A stretch of 64,000 nucleotides of DNA, taken from NCBI RefSeq assembly GCF_039539005.1, contig NZ_BAABCP010000001.1, positions 930,001 through 994,000 on the forward strand. The letters are read 5' to 3'. Origin of the DNA: Microbacterium soli (GTDB lineage Bacteria > Actinomycetota > Actinomycetes > Actinomycetales > Microbacteriaceae). Shown here in pieces: positions 1 to 10,885 of this stretch (positions within the stretch are counted from its first letter, which is position 1; every line of letters starts with the position of its first letter). Made by a program: the position numbers and the translations under genes. The notes under the pieces are model-generated. The model ran no database searches. It saw only the letters and a program-made list of their open reading frames with translations, and had not been told where the DNA came from.

Positions 1-111
1 ATGAGCTTCAGCAGCTGCCCCGCGACACCGGGCGAACGCAACTGACCATGGCGTGCGATGGGCTCGCGCCGTCTGCTGGACCTGCTCACTCAGTGCCTTT
101 CGGAAACTCTG

Positions 112-196
112 CGGAGGGTGTGGGATTCGAACCCACGGGACATCTCTGCCCACTGGTTTTCAAGACCAGCTCCATCGGCCGCTCGGACAACCCTCC
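112..196 (-). tRNA. tRNA-Ser (anticodon UGA)
   Basis: Read on the minus strand this is an 85-nt class II tRNA with a long variable arm. The acceptor stem GGAGGGT pairs with ACCCTCC and the discriminator base is G. The anticodon loop is CTTGAAA, giving UGA, which decodes UCA and other UCN serine codons. The T arm contains GGTTCGAATCC. CCA is not encoded. It lies downstream of serS and the HAD gene on the same strand. Confidence 0.95.
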
Positions 197-230
197 CGAT
201 CCCGGCTGTGCGCCGGTCGATCAAGGGTCG

Positions 231-236
231 AGTCTA
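231..236 (-). promoter_or_regulatory. -10 box for tRNA-Ser
   Basis: TAGACT on the minus strand, about 35 nt upstream of the mature tRNA-Ser 5' end. It fits the actinobacterial TANNNT -10 consensus. No convincing -35 element is visible. Confidence 0.4.
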
Positions 237-369
237 GCGGCTCCGGGTGGGGGACGATCGAGTCCGCCGATGCCCCATTCTCACCTCCCCACCTGGACAA
301 GACCTGGATCGTCGGGGGATGCGTCGCCGCAGGGCGGATCGGATGCGTCGGAGCGCGCTGTCGGATGCC

Positions 370-1164
370 TCAGAGCAGCGTGCGCAGGGCGCGCGCCAGT
401 CCGCCCTCCTCGACGGCGTCCGTCACCTCGCCGGCGACCTGCTTGACCTCGTCCGGAGCCTGCCCCATCGCCACGGCCCTGCCGCCACCGGCGAGCGCCC
501 ACTCGAACATGCCGATGTCGTTGCGCCCGTCGCCCACGACGAGGACATCGCCGCGATCGTGACCGAGCTCGGCGCGCACGCGTTCGAGCGCGGTGCCCTT
601 GTCCACTCCCCGCGGGGCGATGTCCAGCCACGCCGTCCAGCCGATCGCATAGGACACCTCGTTGAGACCGACGGTTGCGACCAGCCGCTGGAAATCCTCC
701 TCGTCGTGGCCGGGTGAGACGACCACCACGCGGGAGACCGGGTTGGACACGAGCTCGGCGAAGTCGACCCGACGGCCGTCGTCGAGCGTCCAGTCGGCGA
801 GGACCTCCGTGTACAGGCGCTGCCCGGATTCGAGTTCCACCATGTAGCGGGCTTCGGGAAGTCTGTCGTGCAGCAGCTCGAGCACGGGTGCGGGGTCGAA
901 CACCTCGACGTGCCAGCGCGTCCACTCCTCCCCGACCCTGCGCATGATGACCGCGCCGTTGGAGCAGACCGCGAACGAGGAGGTCAGCCCGAGCGCGTCG
1001 ACGAAGCGCTGCGTTCCAGCCCAGCCGCGGCCGGTGGCCAGCATGACCTCGAACCCGACGTCGCGTGCCGCGGCGACGGCGTCGGCCACCCCGGGGCTGA
1101 GCGTCTCGTCCTGCAGGAGGATGGTGCCGTCGACGTCCAGGCCGACCAGCCCCCGCGAGCTCAC
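370..1164 (-). CDS. HAD-superfamily hydrolase (Cof-type)
   Basis: 264-aa cytosolic phosphatase of the HAD superfamily, probably acting on small phosphorylated metabolites. The nucleophile motif [11 protein letters not shown] is near the N-terminus, the Ser/Thr motif is in LATGRG, and the C-terminal acidic motif is [15 protein letters not shown]. The cap lies between motifs II and III, as in Cof/YbiV proteins. I chose the GTG at 1164 because it overlaps the serS stop codon as GTGA, giving translational coupling; an open frame continues to 1200 but would run into serS. The substrate cannot be read from sequence. Pairing with serS is common in actinobacteria (from memory). Confidence 0.9.
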   Translation of the reverse strand: MSSRGLVGLDVDGTILLQDETLSPGVADAVAAARDVGFEVMLATGRGWAGTQRFVDALGLTSSFAVCSNGAVIMRRVGEEWTRWHVEVFDPAPVLELLHDRLPEARYMVELESGQRLYTEVLADWTLDDGRRVDFAELVSNPVSRVVVVSPGHDEEDFQRLVATVGLNEVSYAIGWTAWLDIAPRGVDKGTALERVRAELGHDRGDVLVVGDGRNDIGMFEWALAGGGRAVAMGQAPDEVKQVAGEVTDAVEEGGLARALRTLL

Positions 1165-2480
1165 TCCGCGACCTGCGCCGCGTCGGCGCCGTCGGACCAC
1201 CCCAGCGGATGGATCACCTCGATGCCGCCCAGGTACGGGCGCAGCACCTCCGGCACCACGACGGAGCCGTCCGGCTGCTGATGGGTCTCCAGCAGCGCGA
1301 CGATCCAGCGGGTGGTCGCCAGCGTGCCGTTGAGCGTGGCGACCGGGGTCGTCTTCGCGCCCTCCTCCGGCCGGTAGCGCACATCCAGGCGGCGGGCCTG
1401 GTAGGTCGTGCAGTTGGAGGTGGAGGTCAGCTCCCGGAAGGCGCCCTGTGTGGGCACCCAGGCCTCGATGTCGAATTTGCGCGCGGCGCTGGAACCGAGA
1501 TCCCCGGCTGCCACGTCGATCACCCGGTACGACAGACCGAGCGAGGTCAGCATCTCCTCCTGCAGGGCGACGAGCCGCTCGTGCTCGGCCTCCGCATCCT
1601 CGGGGGTCGTGTAGACGAACATCTCCAGCTTGTTGAACTGGTGCACGCGGATGATGCCGCGGGTGTCCTTGCCGTAGGACCCCGCCTCGCTGCGGTAGCA
1701 GGTGGACCAGCCCGCGTAGCGCTGCGCACCGCCGGTCAGGTCGAGGATCTCGTCCTTGTGGTAGCCGGCGAGCGGCACCTCGCTGGTGCCGACCAGGTAC
1801 AGGTCCTCCTTGTCGAGGTGATACACCTCGTCGGCGTGCTCGCCGAGGAATCCGGTGCCCTGCATGATCTCCGGACGCACCAGCGTCGGGACGATCATCG
1901 GTGTGAAGCCGTTGCGCAGCGCCTTGTCGAGCGCGAGGTTCATGAGCGCGATCTCCAGGCGCGCGCCGATGCCCTTGAGGAAGTAGAAGCGGGCCCCGGA
2001 GACCTTCACGCCGCGCTCCATGTCGATGGCGCCCAGCAGCTCGCCGATCTCGAGGTGGTCGCGCGGGCCGTCCGGATACGCCTCCGGGTCGAACGTCGGG
2101 ATCTCGCCGACCCGACGCAGCTCGACGAAATCCTCCTCGCCGCCGGCGGGAACGCCGTCGATGATGATGTTCTCGATCCTTGCGAGAGCGGATGCCGCGG
2201 CATCCGCCGCCTCGTTCGACGCCTGCTGCGCGGCCTTGACCCGCTCGGCGAGCTCCTTGGCCTGCGCGACGAGCGCGGCCTTCTCCTCCTTCGGTGCCCT
2301 GGCGACGGTCTTGCCGAAGGCGTTCTGCTCGGCGCGCAGCGACTCGAAGGCGTTCAGCGCGTCACGGCGAGATCGGTCGGCCTCGATCGCGGCGTCGACG
2401 GTCTCAGGCGCGTTCCCGCGCGCGAGCTGTGAACGACGGACGAGCTCGGGCTCGTCGCGGAGGAGGGCGAGATCGATCAT
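1161..2480 (-). CDS. serS: Serine--tRNA ligase
   Basis: 439-aa class II aminoacyl-tRNA synthetase that charges tRNA-Ser with serine in the cytosol. The N-terminal helical arm (about residues 25-105, rich in Glu/Lys/Arg/Ala) forms the antiparallel coiled coil that grips the long variable arm of tRNA-Ser. The catalytic core carries motif 2 around [14 protein letters not shown] and motif 3 around [10 protein letters not shown], with [13 protein letters not shown] upstream of it. Length is normal for the family. A TAGACT box ends 6 nt before the ATG, so the transcript is probably leaderless. The HAD gene downstream overlaps the stop by 4 nt. Confidence 0.98.
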   Translation of the reverse strand: MIDLALLRDEPELVRRSQLARGNAPETVDAAIEADRSRRDALNAFESLRAEQNAFGKTVARAPKEEKAALVAQAKELAERVKAAQQASNEAADAAASALARIENIIIDGVPAGGEEDFVELRRVGEIPTFDPEAYPDGPRDHLEIGELLGAIDMERGVKVSGARFYFLKGIGARLEIALMNLALDKALRNGFTPMIVPTLVRPEIMQGTGFLGEHADEVYHLDKEDLYLVGTSEVPLAGYHKDEILDLTGGAQRYAGWSTCYRSEAGSYGKDTRGIIRVHQFNKLEMFVYTTPEDAEAEHERLVALQEEMLTSLGLSYRVIDVAAGDLGSSAARKFDIEAWVPTQGAFRELTSTSNCTTYQARRLDVRYRPEEGAKTTPVATLNGTLATTRWIVALLETHQQPDGSVVVPEVLRPYLGGIEVIHPLGWSDGADAAQVAE

Positions 2481-2486
2481 TGTGCA

Positions 2487-2492
2487 AGTCTA
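2487..2492 (-). promoter_or_regulatory. -10 box of serS (leaderless)
   Basis: TAGACT on the minus strand, separated from the serS ATG by 6 nt (2481-2486). Transcription starting about 7 nt after the box would begin at the A of the start codon. There is no Shine-Dalgarno sequence, which agrees with leaderless initiation. No clear -35 is seen. Confidence 0.5.
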
Positions 2493-2632
2493 TCCAGCGG
2501 GCGTGTCGCCACCCGGCCGGGTCCGTGCCCGTGGCGCAGGGCGGCGCGGGCGCGCAGCATCCGCCCTCCCGACCGCCACCATGCCATGCCCGGGGAGCGA
2601 CGGCGTCACACCACCCGCAGGGGGTTCGGTCG

Positions 2633-2638
2633 TAGAGT
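2633..2638 (+). promoter_or_regulatory. -10 box of lipid kinase gene (leaderless)
   Basis: TAGAGT lies 6 nt upstream of the ATG at 2645, with no Shine-Dalgarno between. The 164-bp gap 2481-2644 between serS and this gene therefore holds two divergent, probably leaderless promoters. Confidence 0.45.
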
Positions 2639-2644
2639 GGCGTC

Positions 2645-3643
2645 ATGTCGGCATCCGGTGATCAGCGCAGCCACGCGGCGCTCGTGCTCAATCCGGTGAA
2701 AGTCGACGCGGAACGGCTGCGCTCCGTGCTGCGCGAGCTGTCGACCGTCCACGGCTGGGAGCCGCCGCGCTTCTACGAGACCAGCGTCGAAGATCCCGGC
2801 CAGCGGGTCACGCGCACAGCTCTCGACGAGGGGGCGACGGCAGTGCTCGCCGCCGGCGGTGACGGGACGGTGCGCGCGGTCTCCGAGGCGATGGCGGGTA
2901 CCGACGTCCCCTTCGCCGTGGTCCCCGGCGGCACCGGGAACCTCTTCGCCCGCAACCTCGGACTGCCGCTGCTGGATCCGGAGAAGGTGATGGATGCCGT
3001 CTTCACCGGCTTCACGTACCCCGTGGACATCGGCTGGGCACGGCTGGCCAGGGAGGACGGGTCGGAGACCGAGCACGGGTTCGTCGTGCTCGCGGGCATG
3101 GGCCTGGATGCCGACATGATCGCCAACACCCGTCCGGATCTGAAGAAGACCGTCGGGTGGGTGGCCTATCTGGACGGTGCGGCGCGTTCCCTGCCGGGCG
3201 CGAAGCCGTTCCGGGTCGTGTACCAGCTGGACGACGGCCGACTGCACGCGGCGAAGGTGCACAGCATGCTGTTCGCGAACTGCGGGGCGCTGCCGGGGGG
3301 CATCGCCCTCATGCCGGATGCGTCGCTGGACGACGGAACGATGGACATCGCCGTCATCCAGCCCAGCGGCCCGCTGGGCTGGCTGGGGATCTGGCGGAAG
3401 GTGTGGTGGGACAACTCGGTGCTGCGACGGTCACGGGCAGGTCGCCGGGTGCTGGAGCGCCGCGGACGGAACTCCTCGATCCGCTACCTGCGCGGGCGCA
3501 CGGCGGATGCCGCGATGGTCGCGCCCACCTCGATCGAGCTCGACGGCGACGAGCTCGGCACGGCCGTGCGGATGTCCTGCCGCATCGAGCAGGGCGGGCT
3601 GCGGATCGTCCTGCCGGAGGGCCACGACGTCTCGCGCTTCTGA
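2645..3643 (+). CDS. Diacylglycerol/lipid kinase family protein
   Basis: 332-aa protein of the DagK/YegS family, predicted to phosphorylate diacylglycerol or a related membrane lipid with ATP. The nucleotide-binding motif AAGGDGTVRAV and the second glycine motif GGTGNLFARNLGLPL, both in the N-terminal third, are diagnostic. The C-terminal half contains LDGDELGTAVRM, matching the beta-sandwich domain of the family. No membrane segment is evident, so peripheral association is likely. It is divergent from serS and convergent with the cardiolipin synthase gene, another phospholipid enzyme. Substrate specificity is not resolved. Confidence 0.9.
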   Translation: MSASGDQRSHAALVLNPVKVDAERLRSVLRELSTVHGWEPPRFYETSVEDPGQRVTRTALDEGATAVLAAGGDGTVRAVSEAMAGTDVPFAVVPGGTGNLFARNLGLPLLDPEKVMDAVFTGFTYPVDIGWARLAREDGSETEHGFVVLAGMGLDADMIANTRPDLKKTVGWVAYLDGAARSLPGAKPFRVVYQLDDGRLHAAKVHSMLFANCGALPGGIALMPDASLDDGTMDIAVIQPSGPLGWLGIWRKVWWDNSVLRRSRAGRRVLERRGRNSSIRYLRGRTADAAMVAPTSIELDGDELGTAVRMSCRIEQGGLRIVLPEGHDVSRF

Positions 3644-3670
3644 CGCTGTGGCGCACCCCGTGCACGGCGT

Positions 3671-5131
3671 CTACTGCAGGGCGGAGGTGAGCCGGGCGAG
3701 GTTGTCGAGCACCGTGGAGCGCAACGGCTGCTTCATCCATTCCTCGAGCGTCAGCTCGCGGCTGAGGGCGCGGTACTCGTCCTCCACGACGCGCATCTCG
3801 TCGACGAACTCCTCACCGCGCACGAGCATGGACACCTCCATGTTCAGACCGAACGAGCGCATGTCCATGTTGCTCGACCCGATGACGGCGACCTGGTCGT
3901 CGATCGTGAGGCTCTTGGTGTGCAGGATGTACGGCTTGGGGTACATCCAGATCCGGATGCCGGCGCGCAGCAGCGCCTCGTAATAGCTGCGCTGCGCGTG
4001 GTAGACGACGGCCTGGTCCCCCTGCTCCGAGACGAACAGCTCCACCTGCACCCCGCGGTCGACGGCGGCGGTGACCGCCAGCAGCAGCGCCTCATCGGGG
4101 ACGAAGTAGGGGCTGACGATCATGATCCGCTCCCGCGCCGCGTACAGCAGCGCGAGGAACAGCCTCAGATTGTTCTCCACCTCGAAACCGGGCCCGGAGG
4201 GCACGATCTGACACCCCAGCTCGCCACGGCCCCGTTCGATGCGGGTGAGATCCCCGGCATCCGGGATGCGGTCGGTCTCGGCGTAGTAATCGCTGAGGAA
4301 CACGGCGTTCAGGCTCGACACCACCGGGCCGTGCACGCGCACCATGAGGTCGATCCAGTGCAGCCCCCGTCGGATGTTCTTGGGCAGGTTGTACGACGAA
4401 TCGGTGACGTTCTGCGACCCGACGAATCCGATCGCGCCATCCACCACCAGCAGCTTGCGGTGATTGCGCAGGTCGGGGCGCTGGATCCGGCCGCGCAGGG
4501 GCTGGACGGGGAGCATGAGGTGCCAGTCGGCGCCCATCTCGTCGAGGCGCCGCAGCGTCTGGCGGTAGCGCGGTTTCCAGCGATTGGCCCAGTAATCCAG
4601 CAGCACGCGCACCGGCACGCCCCGGGCGGCGGCCTCCTCCATCGCCCGGAAGAAGTTGTCCGTCGAGGCGTCGCTCTGCAGGATGTAGAACTCGACGTGG
4701 ATGTAGTCCTGCGCCTGGCGCATGGCCTCGGCCATCTCGTCCAGCGACTGCTGGTAGTCGCTGATGAGATGCGCCTCATTGCCGCCGGAGAGCGGGAGGG
4801 CGCCCAGGCGCTGGTTCATCGCCACCAGCGGGGGGAACCAGTCCGGGGCGTTCGGGCGCAGCGAGCCGAAGTTCAGGTGGCTGGCCGCCTCGGTGATGTA
4901 CTCGTTGATCTGCTCCTGCTTGCGCCGTCGGGCGCGCGGCAGTTTGGGGTTGCCGATCAGCAGGAACAGCAGCACCCCGATCACGGGGATCAGGAAGATG
5001 GCGAGCAGCCAGGCCATCGCCGAGGTGGGGCGGCGGTTGCGGGGGACGACGATGATCGCCACGACGCGCACGCTGATGTCGAGGATGAGATAGCCCAGCG
5101 CCGCCCACCACGGCCATGATGCGATGTCCAC
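3671..5131 (-). CDS. cls: Cardiolipin synthase (phospholipase D family)
   Basis: 486-aa membrane enzyme that joins phosphatidyl groups to make cardiolipin. The N-terminus has two hydrophobic segments (roughly residues 5-25 and 35-58, containing the PLDc_N region). Two phospholipase D HKD motifs follow: HRKLLVVDGAIGFVG and, near the C-terminus, HTKSLTIDDQVAVIGSSN. I chose the GTG at 5131 rather than the in-frame GTG at 5149, because GGGAGGAGG sits 5 nt before 5131 and would otherwise be inside the coding sequence. A TACTCT box at 5172-5177 could be the -10. The gene is convergent with the lipid kinase gene. Confidence 0.93.
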   Translation of the reverse strand: MDIASWPWWAALGYLILDISVRVVAIIVVPRNRRPTSAMAWLLAIFLIPVIGVLLFLLIGNPKLPRARRRKQEQINEYITEAASHLNFGSLRPNAPDWFPPLVAMNQRLGALPLSGGNEAHLISDYQQSLDEMAEAMRQAQDYIHVEFYILQSDASTDNFFRAMEEAAARGVPVRVLLDYWANRWKPRYRQTLRRLDEMGADWHLMLPVQPLRGRIQRPDLRNHRKLLVVDGAIGFVGSQNVTDSSYNLPKNIRRGLHWIDLMVRVHGPVVSSLNAVFLSDYYAETDRIPDAGDLTRIERGRGELGCQIVPSGPGFEVENNLRLFLALLYAARERIMIVSPYFVPDEALLLAVTAAVDRGVQVELFVSEQGDQAVVYHAQRSYYEALLRAGIRIWMYPKPYILHTKSLTIDDQVAVIGSSNMDMRSFGLNMEVSMLVRGEEFVDEMRVVEDEYRALSRELTLEEWMKQPLRSTVLDNLARLTSALQ

Positions 5132-5259
5132 GTTCGCCTCCTCCCGCACGCAGAATCACTCGCTCTGCATCAGAGTAGCCGCAGCCGCCGACAGGCGCGG
5201 CAGACCGGTCGGTCAGCCGCCGGTGGTCGCGGCGGCGCCGATGGTCGCGGATGCGTCGA

Positions 5260-5445
5260 TCAGGACGCCTTGGGCGGCAGCCCGCGCGCAGCGCGCTCCT
5301 CCGCCTCGATGCGCGCGTGCACCTTGCGCTCGGTGCGGTCGGCGCGCAGAATCCCGCGGAGCACGACGGCGAAGATCACGCAGATCGCCAGGGTCGGCAG
5401 AATCGCCCATCCCGCGGCGATCCAGATGTTGTCCACGTCATCCAT
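5260..5445 (-). CDS. Small single-pass membrane protein
   Basis: 61-aa protein starting MDDVDNIWIAAGWAILPTL at the ATG at 5445. It has one strong transmembrane segment (about residues 7-28) followed by a basic and acidic cytosolic tail with RADRTERKVHARIEAEERA, which looks helical. I recognise no named family. Small proteins of this type are common in Microbacteriaceae. The frame is open upstream to 5511, but codons before 5445 carry no ribosome-binding site and no conserved look. It lies upstream of cls on the same strand, 128 bp away. Confidence 0.65.
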   Translation of the reverse strand: MDDVDNIWIAAGWAILPTLAICVIFAVVLRGILRADRTERKVHARIEAEERAARGLPPKAS

Positions 5446-5558
5446 CGTACGCCACCGTGCACGCCGTTCCCCCTGCACATACGCCGTCGTCCGCGACCTC
5501 TCCACAGTCACCGGGATCCGGCTGATCCCGGATGCACGGCAGCGGGCAGACTCCCGGC

Positions 5559-6677
5559 ATGAACACCGTCATCCATGCCGCCGAACCCGCCGAGCTGCTC
5601 GGCACCGTCCCCGTCCTGGCGGGGTTCACCCCGAGGCGCAGCGTCGTGCTGCTGCCCTTCCACGGCACGAGGGGCCGCGGGGCGATGCGCATCGACCTGC
5701 CCGACCCGGGCGGTGATCCGCATACGTTCGCGAGCGCCGCCCTCCAGGCGCTGCTCCAGGTCGACGATGTCGACGCGACTGCGATCGTCGTGTACTCGGA
5801 CGCCCCTCCGCAGTCCGACGCCGACCGGCTGCTGCCGCCCTGGGCCGCCCTCGCGGAGGCCCTCGTCGAGGCGTGCGAGGGCTCGGGTCTGCGCATCATC
5901 GAAGCGATGTGGGTGACACCGACCGGCTGGGGCGACTATCTCGACGAGGACGCCGTGCCACGACCGCTGGACAGCATCCCGTCTGCGCCGGACATCCCCG
6001 GCGTCGGGGACCTCAGCGGAGACCAGCTGGCCGGGGCGGACCTGCCTGCGAGCGACCTCGCGGATCGCGAGCGCGTGGGTCGCGCCCTCGCTGAGCTGGA
6101 GACGATCATGGACGGCCATCGGGACGGGCGCGCGGGCGATGCGGGCGATGAGAACCCGCTCGCCCTGATGGGCGCGGCGATGATCCTCGACGACCTGCCC
6201 GCCTTCGTCGAAGACCTCCTGGAGGCGCCGACCCGCACGGACTCGTACAGCTGCGCGGCACTGCTGTGGTGCCTGAGCAGGCCCGTCCTGCGCGACGCGA
6301 TCCTCGTGCAGTGGGCGAGCGATGAGGAGTTCGGATGCCGCGCGCTGGCCGCGCAGCTGGCGTTCACCGGGCAGCACTCGGAGCTCCCGGACGAGATCGG
6401 CGACGTCTTCACGGGGCGCGGCGCCCGACCCGATCCCGACCGGCTGGGATGCGCGCTGGAGGTCGTGCGGCACGCCGCAGCGAGGGCGCCGAGACCCGCG
6501 AAGGCCGGTGCGCTGACGGCTGCCGCCTGGCTGGCGTGGGCGCTGGGCCGCTCCTCGCATGCGGGCAGGTATGTCGACGAAGCGCTGCGCATCGACCCCG
6601 GGCTCGGCATGGCGACGCTGATCCGGAGCATGCTCGATGCCGCCCGCCTGCCGGAGTGGGTGCTGCGACGACCGTGA
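5559..6677 (+). CDS. DUF4192 domain-containing protein
   Basis: 372-aa cytosolic protein. The opening, with AEPAELLGTVPVLAGF followed by SVVLLPF, is characteristic of DUF4192, an actinobacterial family of unknown function. The C-terminal third (AKAGALTAAAWLAWALGRSSHAG and the following helices) resembles the tetratricopeptide-like helical tail of these proteins. I chose the ATG at 5559 because family members start about 8 residues before AAEPAELL; an ATG at 5532 is also in frame. CAGACT ends 6 nt before 5559 and could be a leaderless -10. It is convergent with lysS. Confidence 0.8.
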   Translation: MNTVIHAAEPAELLGTVPVLAGFTPRRSVVLLPFHGTRGRGAMRIDLPDPGGDPHTFASAALQALLQVDDVDATAIVVYSDAPPQSDADRLLPPWAALAEALVEACEGSGLRIIEAMWVTPTGWGDYLDEDAVPRPLDSIPSAPDIPGVGDLSGDQLAGADLPASDLADRERVGRALAELETIMDGHRDGRAGDAGDENPLALMGAAMILDDLPAFVEDLLEAPTRTDSYSCAALLWCLSRPVLRDAILVQWASDEEFGCRALAAQLAFTGQHSELPDEIGDVFTGRGARPDPDRLGCALEVVRHAAARAPRPAKAGALTAAAWLAWALGRSSHAGRYVDEALRIDPGLGMATLIRSMLDAARLPEWVLRRP

Positions 6678-6714
6678 ACGACCGGTGACCGCCTGCTCGA
6701 CGAAGGGGGTCCGC

Positions 6715-8238
<1,524 letters not shown>

Positions 8239-8269
8239 GGGTGGGGGCTCCTCGAGGAAAGTCTCCGCC

Positions 8270-8275
8270 AGTCTA
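8270..8275 (-). promoter_or_regulatory. -10 box of lysS
   Basis: TAGACT on the minus strand, 31 nt upstream of the lysS ATG. GAGGAG lies between them. This is one of the leadered promoters, in contrast to the leaderless DUF2207 promoter on the other strand of the same gap. Confidence 0.4.
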
Positions 8276-8319
8276 CCGGCGAGCCGACGCCGTCCCGGAG
8301 ACGGCGGCGGTGCCCGGGT

Positions 8320-8325
8320 TAGCCT
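8320..8325 (+). promoter_or_regulatory. -10 box of DUF2207 gene (leaderless)
   Basis: TAGCCT lies 7 nt before the ATG at 8333 and there is no ribosome-binding site between. This supports 8333 as the start rather than any of the in-frame upstream codons antisense to lysS. Confidence 0.45.
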
Positions 8326-8332
8326 CGATGAC

Positions 8333-10159
8333 ATGTCCTCCCTCGCAGCCGCCCGCCGACGCCACCCCGGGTCCGCTCCCGCCCGCGGACGCGTCCTCGC
8401 GATCCTCGCCGTCGTGCTCGGAGCGCTCATCGCCGTGCTCGCGCCCGCCGCGGCGAGCGCGGATGTCGACGACTTCGACTATTCGTCCTGGGAGTCCCGG
8501 TACGACGTGTCGCTGGATGCCGAGGGGCGCGCGGTCGCGCACGTGACCGAGACCGTGGTGGCCGAGTTCCCGGAGTTCGATCAGAACAAGGGCATCATCC
8601 GCGGATACCCGCAGCGGTTCGAGGGCGCGGGGCTCGACATCCGCATCCTGTCGGTGACCGACGGGGCAGGCCACGACGTGCCGTTCGAGACGGACACCGA
8701 GGACGGCATGCTCCTCGTGCTCACCGGCGACGACGACTACGTGCACGGCCCGACCACCTACGTCATCGAATCGACCATGCGCGACGTCATGATCCACGGC
8801 ACGCAGACCGGCAACGACGAGTTCTACTGGAACCTGCTGCCCCTGAACAGCACACAGGACATCGGCCGCTTCCGCGCCACGATCGCCTTCTCCCCGCCGC
8901 TGGCCGCCGCGCTCACCGGTGATGCCGCCTGCTACCGCGGGCTCGCGGGGATGTCGTACCCGTGCAGTCTCACCGGTCCGTCCCCGTCGGCGGACGGCGC
9001 GACCTTCACGGTCGAATCCGGCGAGCGCGCCGCCGGCGACGGAGTGACGGTCGCGATCGGCTTCACGGCGGGCACGGTCACCCAGCCCGCCGCGCGCCTG
9101 CCGGATCCCGTGGCCGACTTCGGTCCCGCGCTCGTCGGACTGGGGGCGATCATCACCGCCGGCGGAGCCTGGTTCTCCCTCGCGGCCATGAAGCGGCGGC
9201 GCCGGGCGGCGACCGGCATCATCATCGCCCAGTACGATGTGCCGGCCGACCTGCCTCCGCTGGCCGCCGCACCGCTGATCCCGGGGGCGCCGAACCCGAT
9301 CCCCGCGCAGATGGTGCACCTGGCGGTGCAGGGCGTGCTGCGGCTGGAGGAGGAGCCGGGGGCGAAACGACGTCCGTCCCTGCGACTCCTCGACCGCGAC
9401 CTCCCATCGGACCCGCTGGACCGCGCGATGGTGGCGGCGCTGTTCCCCGGGGAGCGGACCGAGCGACGGATCCCGAAGTCCAGCACGAAGTTCGCCCAGC
9501 GCATGGAGAAACTGGTCGCGAAGGGGCGCGCCGCAGCAATGCGGAACGGCTGGCTGACGAAGGAGCGCAGCACGGCCGCCATGGCGTTCGGCTGGGTGTC
9601 CATCACTCTGCTGGCCGCCACCGCGGCCTTCCTGGCCTGGTCGGCCGTGAAGGATCGGGAGCTGCTCGGCCTGTCGATCGTCGCGCTCATCGCGGCGGGC
9701 ATCGTGGTGGCGATCAGCTCCATCGTCGTATTCAGCAGGCACACCGTGCTGACCCGGGAGGGCGCCCTCCGCGGTGAGCATCTGAGGGGCGTCAAGGAGT
9801 TCATCCGCGTCGCCGAGGCCGACCGCCTGCGCATGCTGCAGTCCTACCAGGGCGCCGAGCGCCGCCCGGACGGCACGATCGACGTCGTGCACCTGTACGA
9901 GAAGCTGCTCCCCTACGCGATGCTGCTGGGCGAGGAGAAGAGCTGGTCGAAGGTGCTGGAGACCGGCTACTCGGCATCCGACTCCTCCCCGACCTGGATG
10001 GACACCGCCGTGGGCACGTCGATCAGCGCGCGACTGTCGCACTACTCGAGCGCGATGAGCTCCGCGGCGACCTACACCCCTCCGAGCTCCTCGGGCGGCT
10101 CGACCGGCGGCGGGTTCTCCGGCGGTGGCGGAGGGGGAGGGTTCTCCGGCGGTCGCTGA
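8333..10159 (+). CDS. DUF2207 domain-containing membrane protein
   Basis: 608-aa membrane protein of unknown function. A signal peptide (about residues 17-42, VLAILAVVLGALIAVLAPAA) precedes an extracytoplasmic DUF2207 domain containing YDVSLDAEGRAVAHVTETV and NKGIIRGYPQRF. A transmembrane helix follows near residues 262-285, then a cytoplasmic part with two more hydrophobic segments (near 420-465). The tail is the glycine-rich low-complexity end (GGGFSGGGGGGGFSGGR) typical of this family. The upstream open frame to 7391 is antisense to lysS and rejected. Single-gene unit; the downstream neighbour is convergent. Confidence 0.88.
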   Translation: MSSLAAARRRHPGSAPARGRVLAILAVVLGALIAVLAPAAASADVDDFDYSSWESRYDVSLDAEGRAVAHVTETVVAEFPEFDQNKGIIRGYPQRFEGAGLDIRILSVTDGAGHDVPFETDTEDGMLLVLTGDDDYVHGPTTYVIESTMRDVMIHGTQTGNDEFYWNLLPLNSTQDIGRFRATIAFSPPLAAALTGDAACYRGLAGMSYPCSLTGPSPSADGATFTVESGERAAGDGVTVAIGFTAGTVTQPAARLPDPVADFGPALVGLGAIITAGGAWFSLAAMKRRRRAATGIIIAQYDVPADLPPLAAAPLIPGAPNPIPAQMVHLAVQGVLRLEEEPGAKRRPSLRLLDRDLPSDPLDRAMVAALFPGERTERRIPKSSTKFAQRMEKLVAKGRAAAMRNGWLTKERSTAAMAFGWVSITLLAATAAFLAWSAVKDRELLGLSIVALIAAGIVVAISSIVVFSRHTVLTREGALRGEHLRGVKEFIRVAEADRLRMLQSYQGAERRPDGTIDVVHLYEKLLPYAMLLGEEKSWSKVLETGYSASDSSPTWMDTAVGTSISARLSHYSSAMSSAATYTPPSSSGGSTGGGFSGGGGGGGFSGGR

Positions 10160-10179
10160 CCCCGAGCGCGGACGGCGAG

Positions 10180-10881
10180 TCAGAGCGCGATGGGAGGGTC
10201 CACCGGGCCGGACGCCTCGCGCAGCGCCTGCTCCACCGTCGACGACACGAGCGCGGACAGGTAGCCACCCGGGTTCTCCACGCCGACCTCGCGCAGCAGC
10301 GAGGTCGCCTGGCCGATGATCGAGCGGGAGAACTCGGATGCCGTGGCGATGGCCTCGCCGTATGCGGCCCTGTCCTCCTCCGCGATCACGACGGGCTCGC
10401 AGCCCATCTCGACCGCGAGCGCCTGCGCGATCGGCAGCACGGCCGCCGGCGCCGTCACGCCCGCGAAGGCCGCCTGCAGCTGACGCAGGTCGACGGTCGT
10501 GCCCGTGAACGCGATGGCGGGGTGCACTGCGAGGGGGATCGCACCCTGCGCGGCGGCAGGCCGCATCACCTCGATGCCGTGCCCGGGGTCGGTGTGCATG
10601 ACGAGCTGTCCGATCTGCCATCCGCTCACGTCGGCGATGCCGCTGACCAGACCCGGCAGCTCATCGTGCGGCACGGCGATCACGACGAGTTCGCTGCGCC
10701 GCACGACCTCGAGCGGCTCCAGCACCGGAACGCCCGGCAGCACCGCTGCGACGCGATCGTCGTCGGACCCGGAGGTGATCCCGGTGAGGGCATGACCGGT
10801 GCCCGCCAGCGCCGCGCCGACGATCGGCCCGACTCTGCCCGCGCCGATGATCCCGATGCCCAGGCGACCGTCTCGGCGCAT
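10180..10881 (-). CDS. Rossmann-like and DUF2520 domain protein
   Basis: 233-aa protein with an N-terminal NAD(P)-binding Rossmann fold (GIGIIGAGRVGPIVGAALAG) and a helical DUF2520 C-terminal domain, giving the architecture of a small oxidoreductase related to F420/NADP and pyrroline-5-carboxylate reductase-like proteins. ELVVIAVPHDEL and AVHPAIAFTG match the family. The substrate is unknown. In actinobacteria this gene often sits beside pantothenate and folate genes (from memory); here it is the last gene of the hpt-ftsH-fol series, starting 4 bp after the stop of the large PH-domain protein. Confidence 0.85.
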   Translation of the reverse strand: MRRDGRLGIGIIGAGRVGPIVGAALAGTGHALTGITSGSDDDRVAAVLPGVPVLEPLEVVRRSELVVIAVPHDELPGLVSGIADVSGWQIGQLVMHTDPGHGIEVMRPAAAQGAIPLAVHPAIAFTGTTVDLRQLQAAFAGVTAPAAVLPIAQALAVEMGCEPVVIAEEDRAAYGEAIATASEFSRSIIGQATSLLREVGVENPGGYLSALVSSTVEQALREASGPVDPPIAL

Positions 10882-10885
10882 CGGT

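Noticed and set aside
1..45. Open frame ATGAGCTTC... to TGA at the left edge, 14 codons
   Set aside because: It could be the tail of a gene outside the window, but 14 codons give no support for a product.
8273..10621. 782-aa minus-strand frame opposite DUF2207
   Set aside because: Composition is antisense-like and it lacks any recognisable domain.
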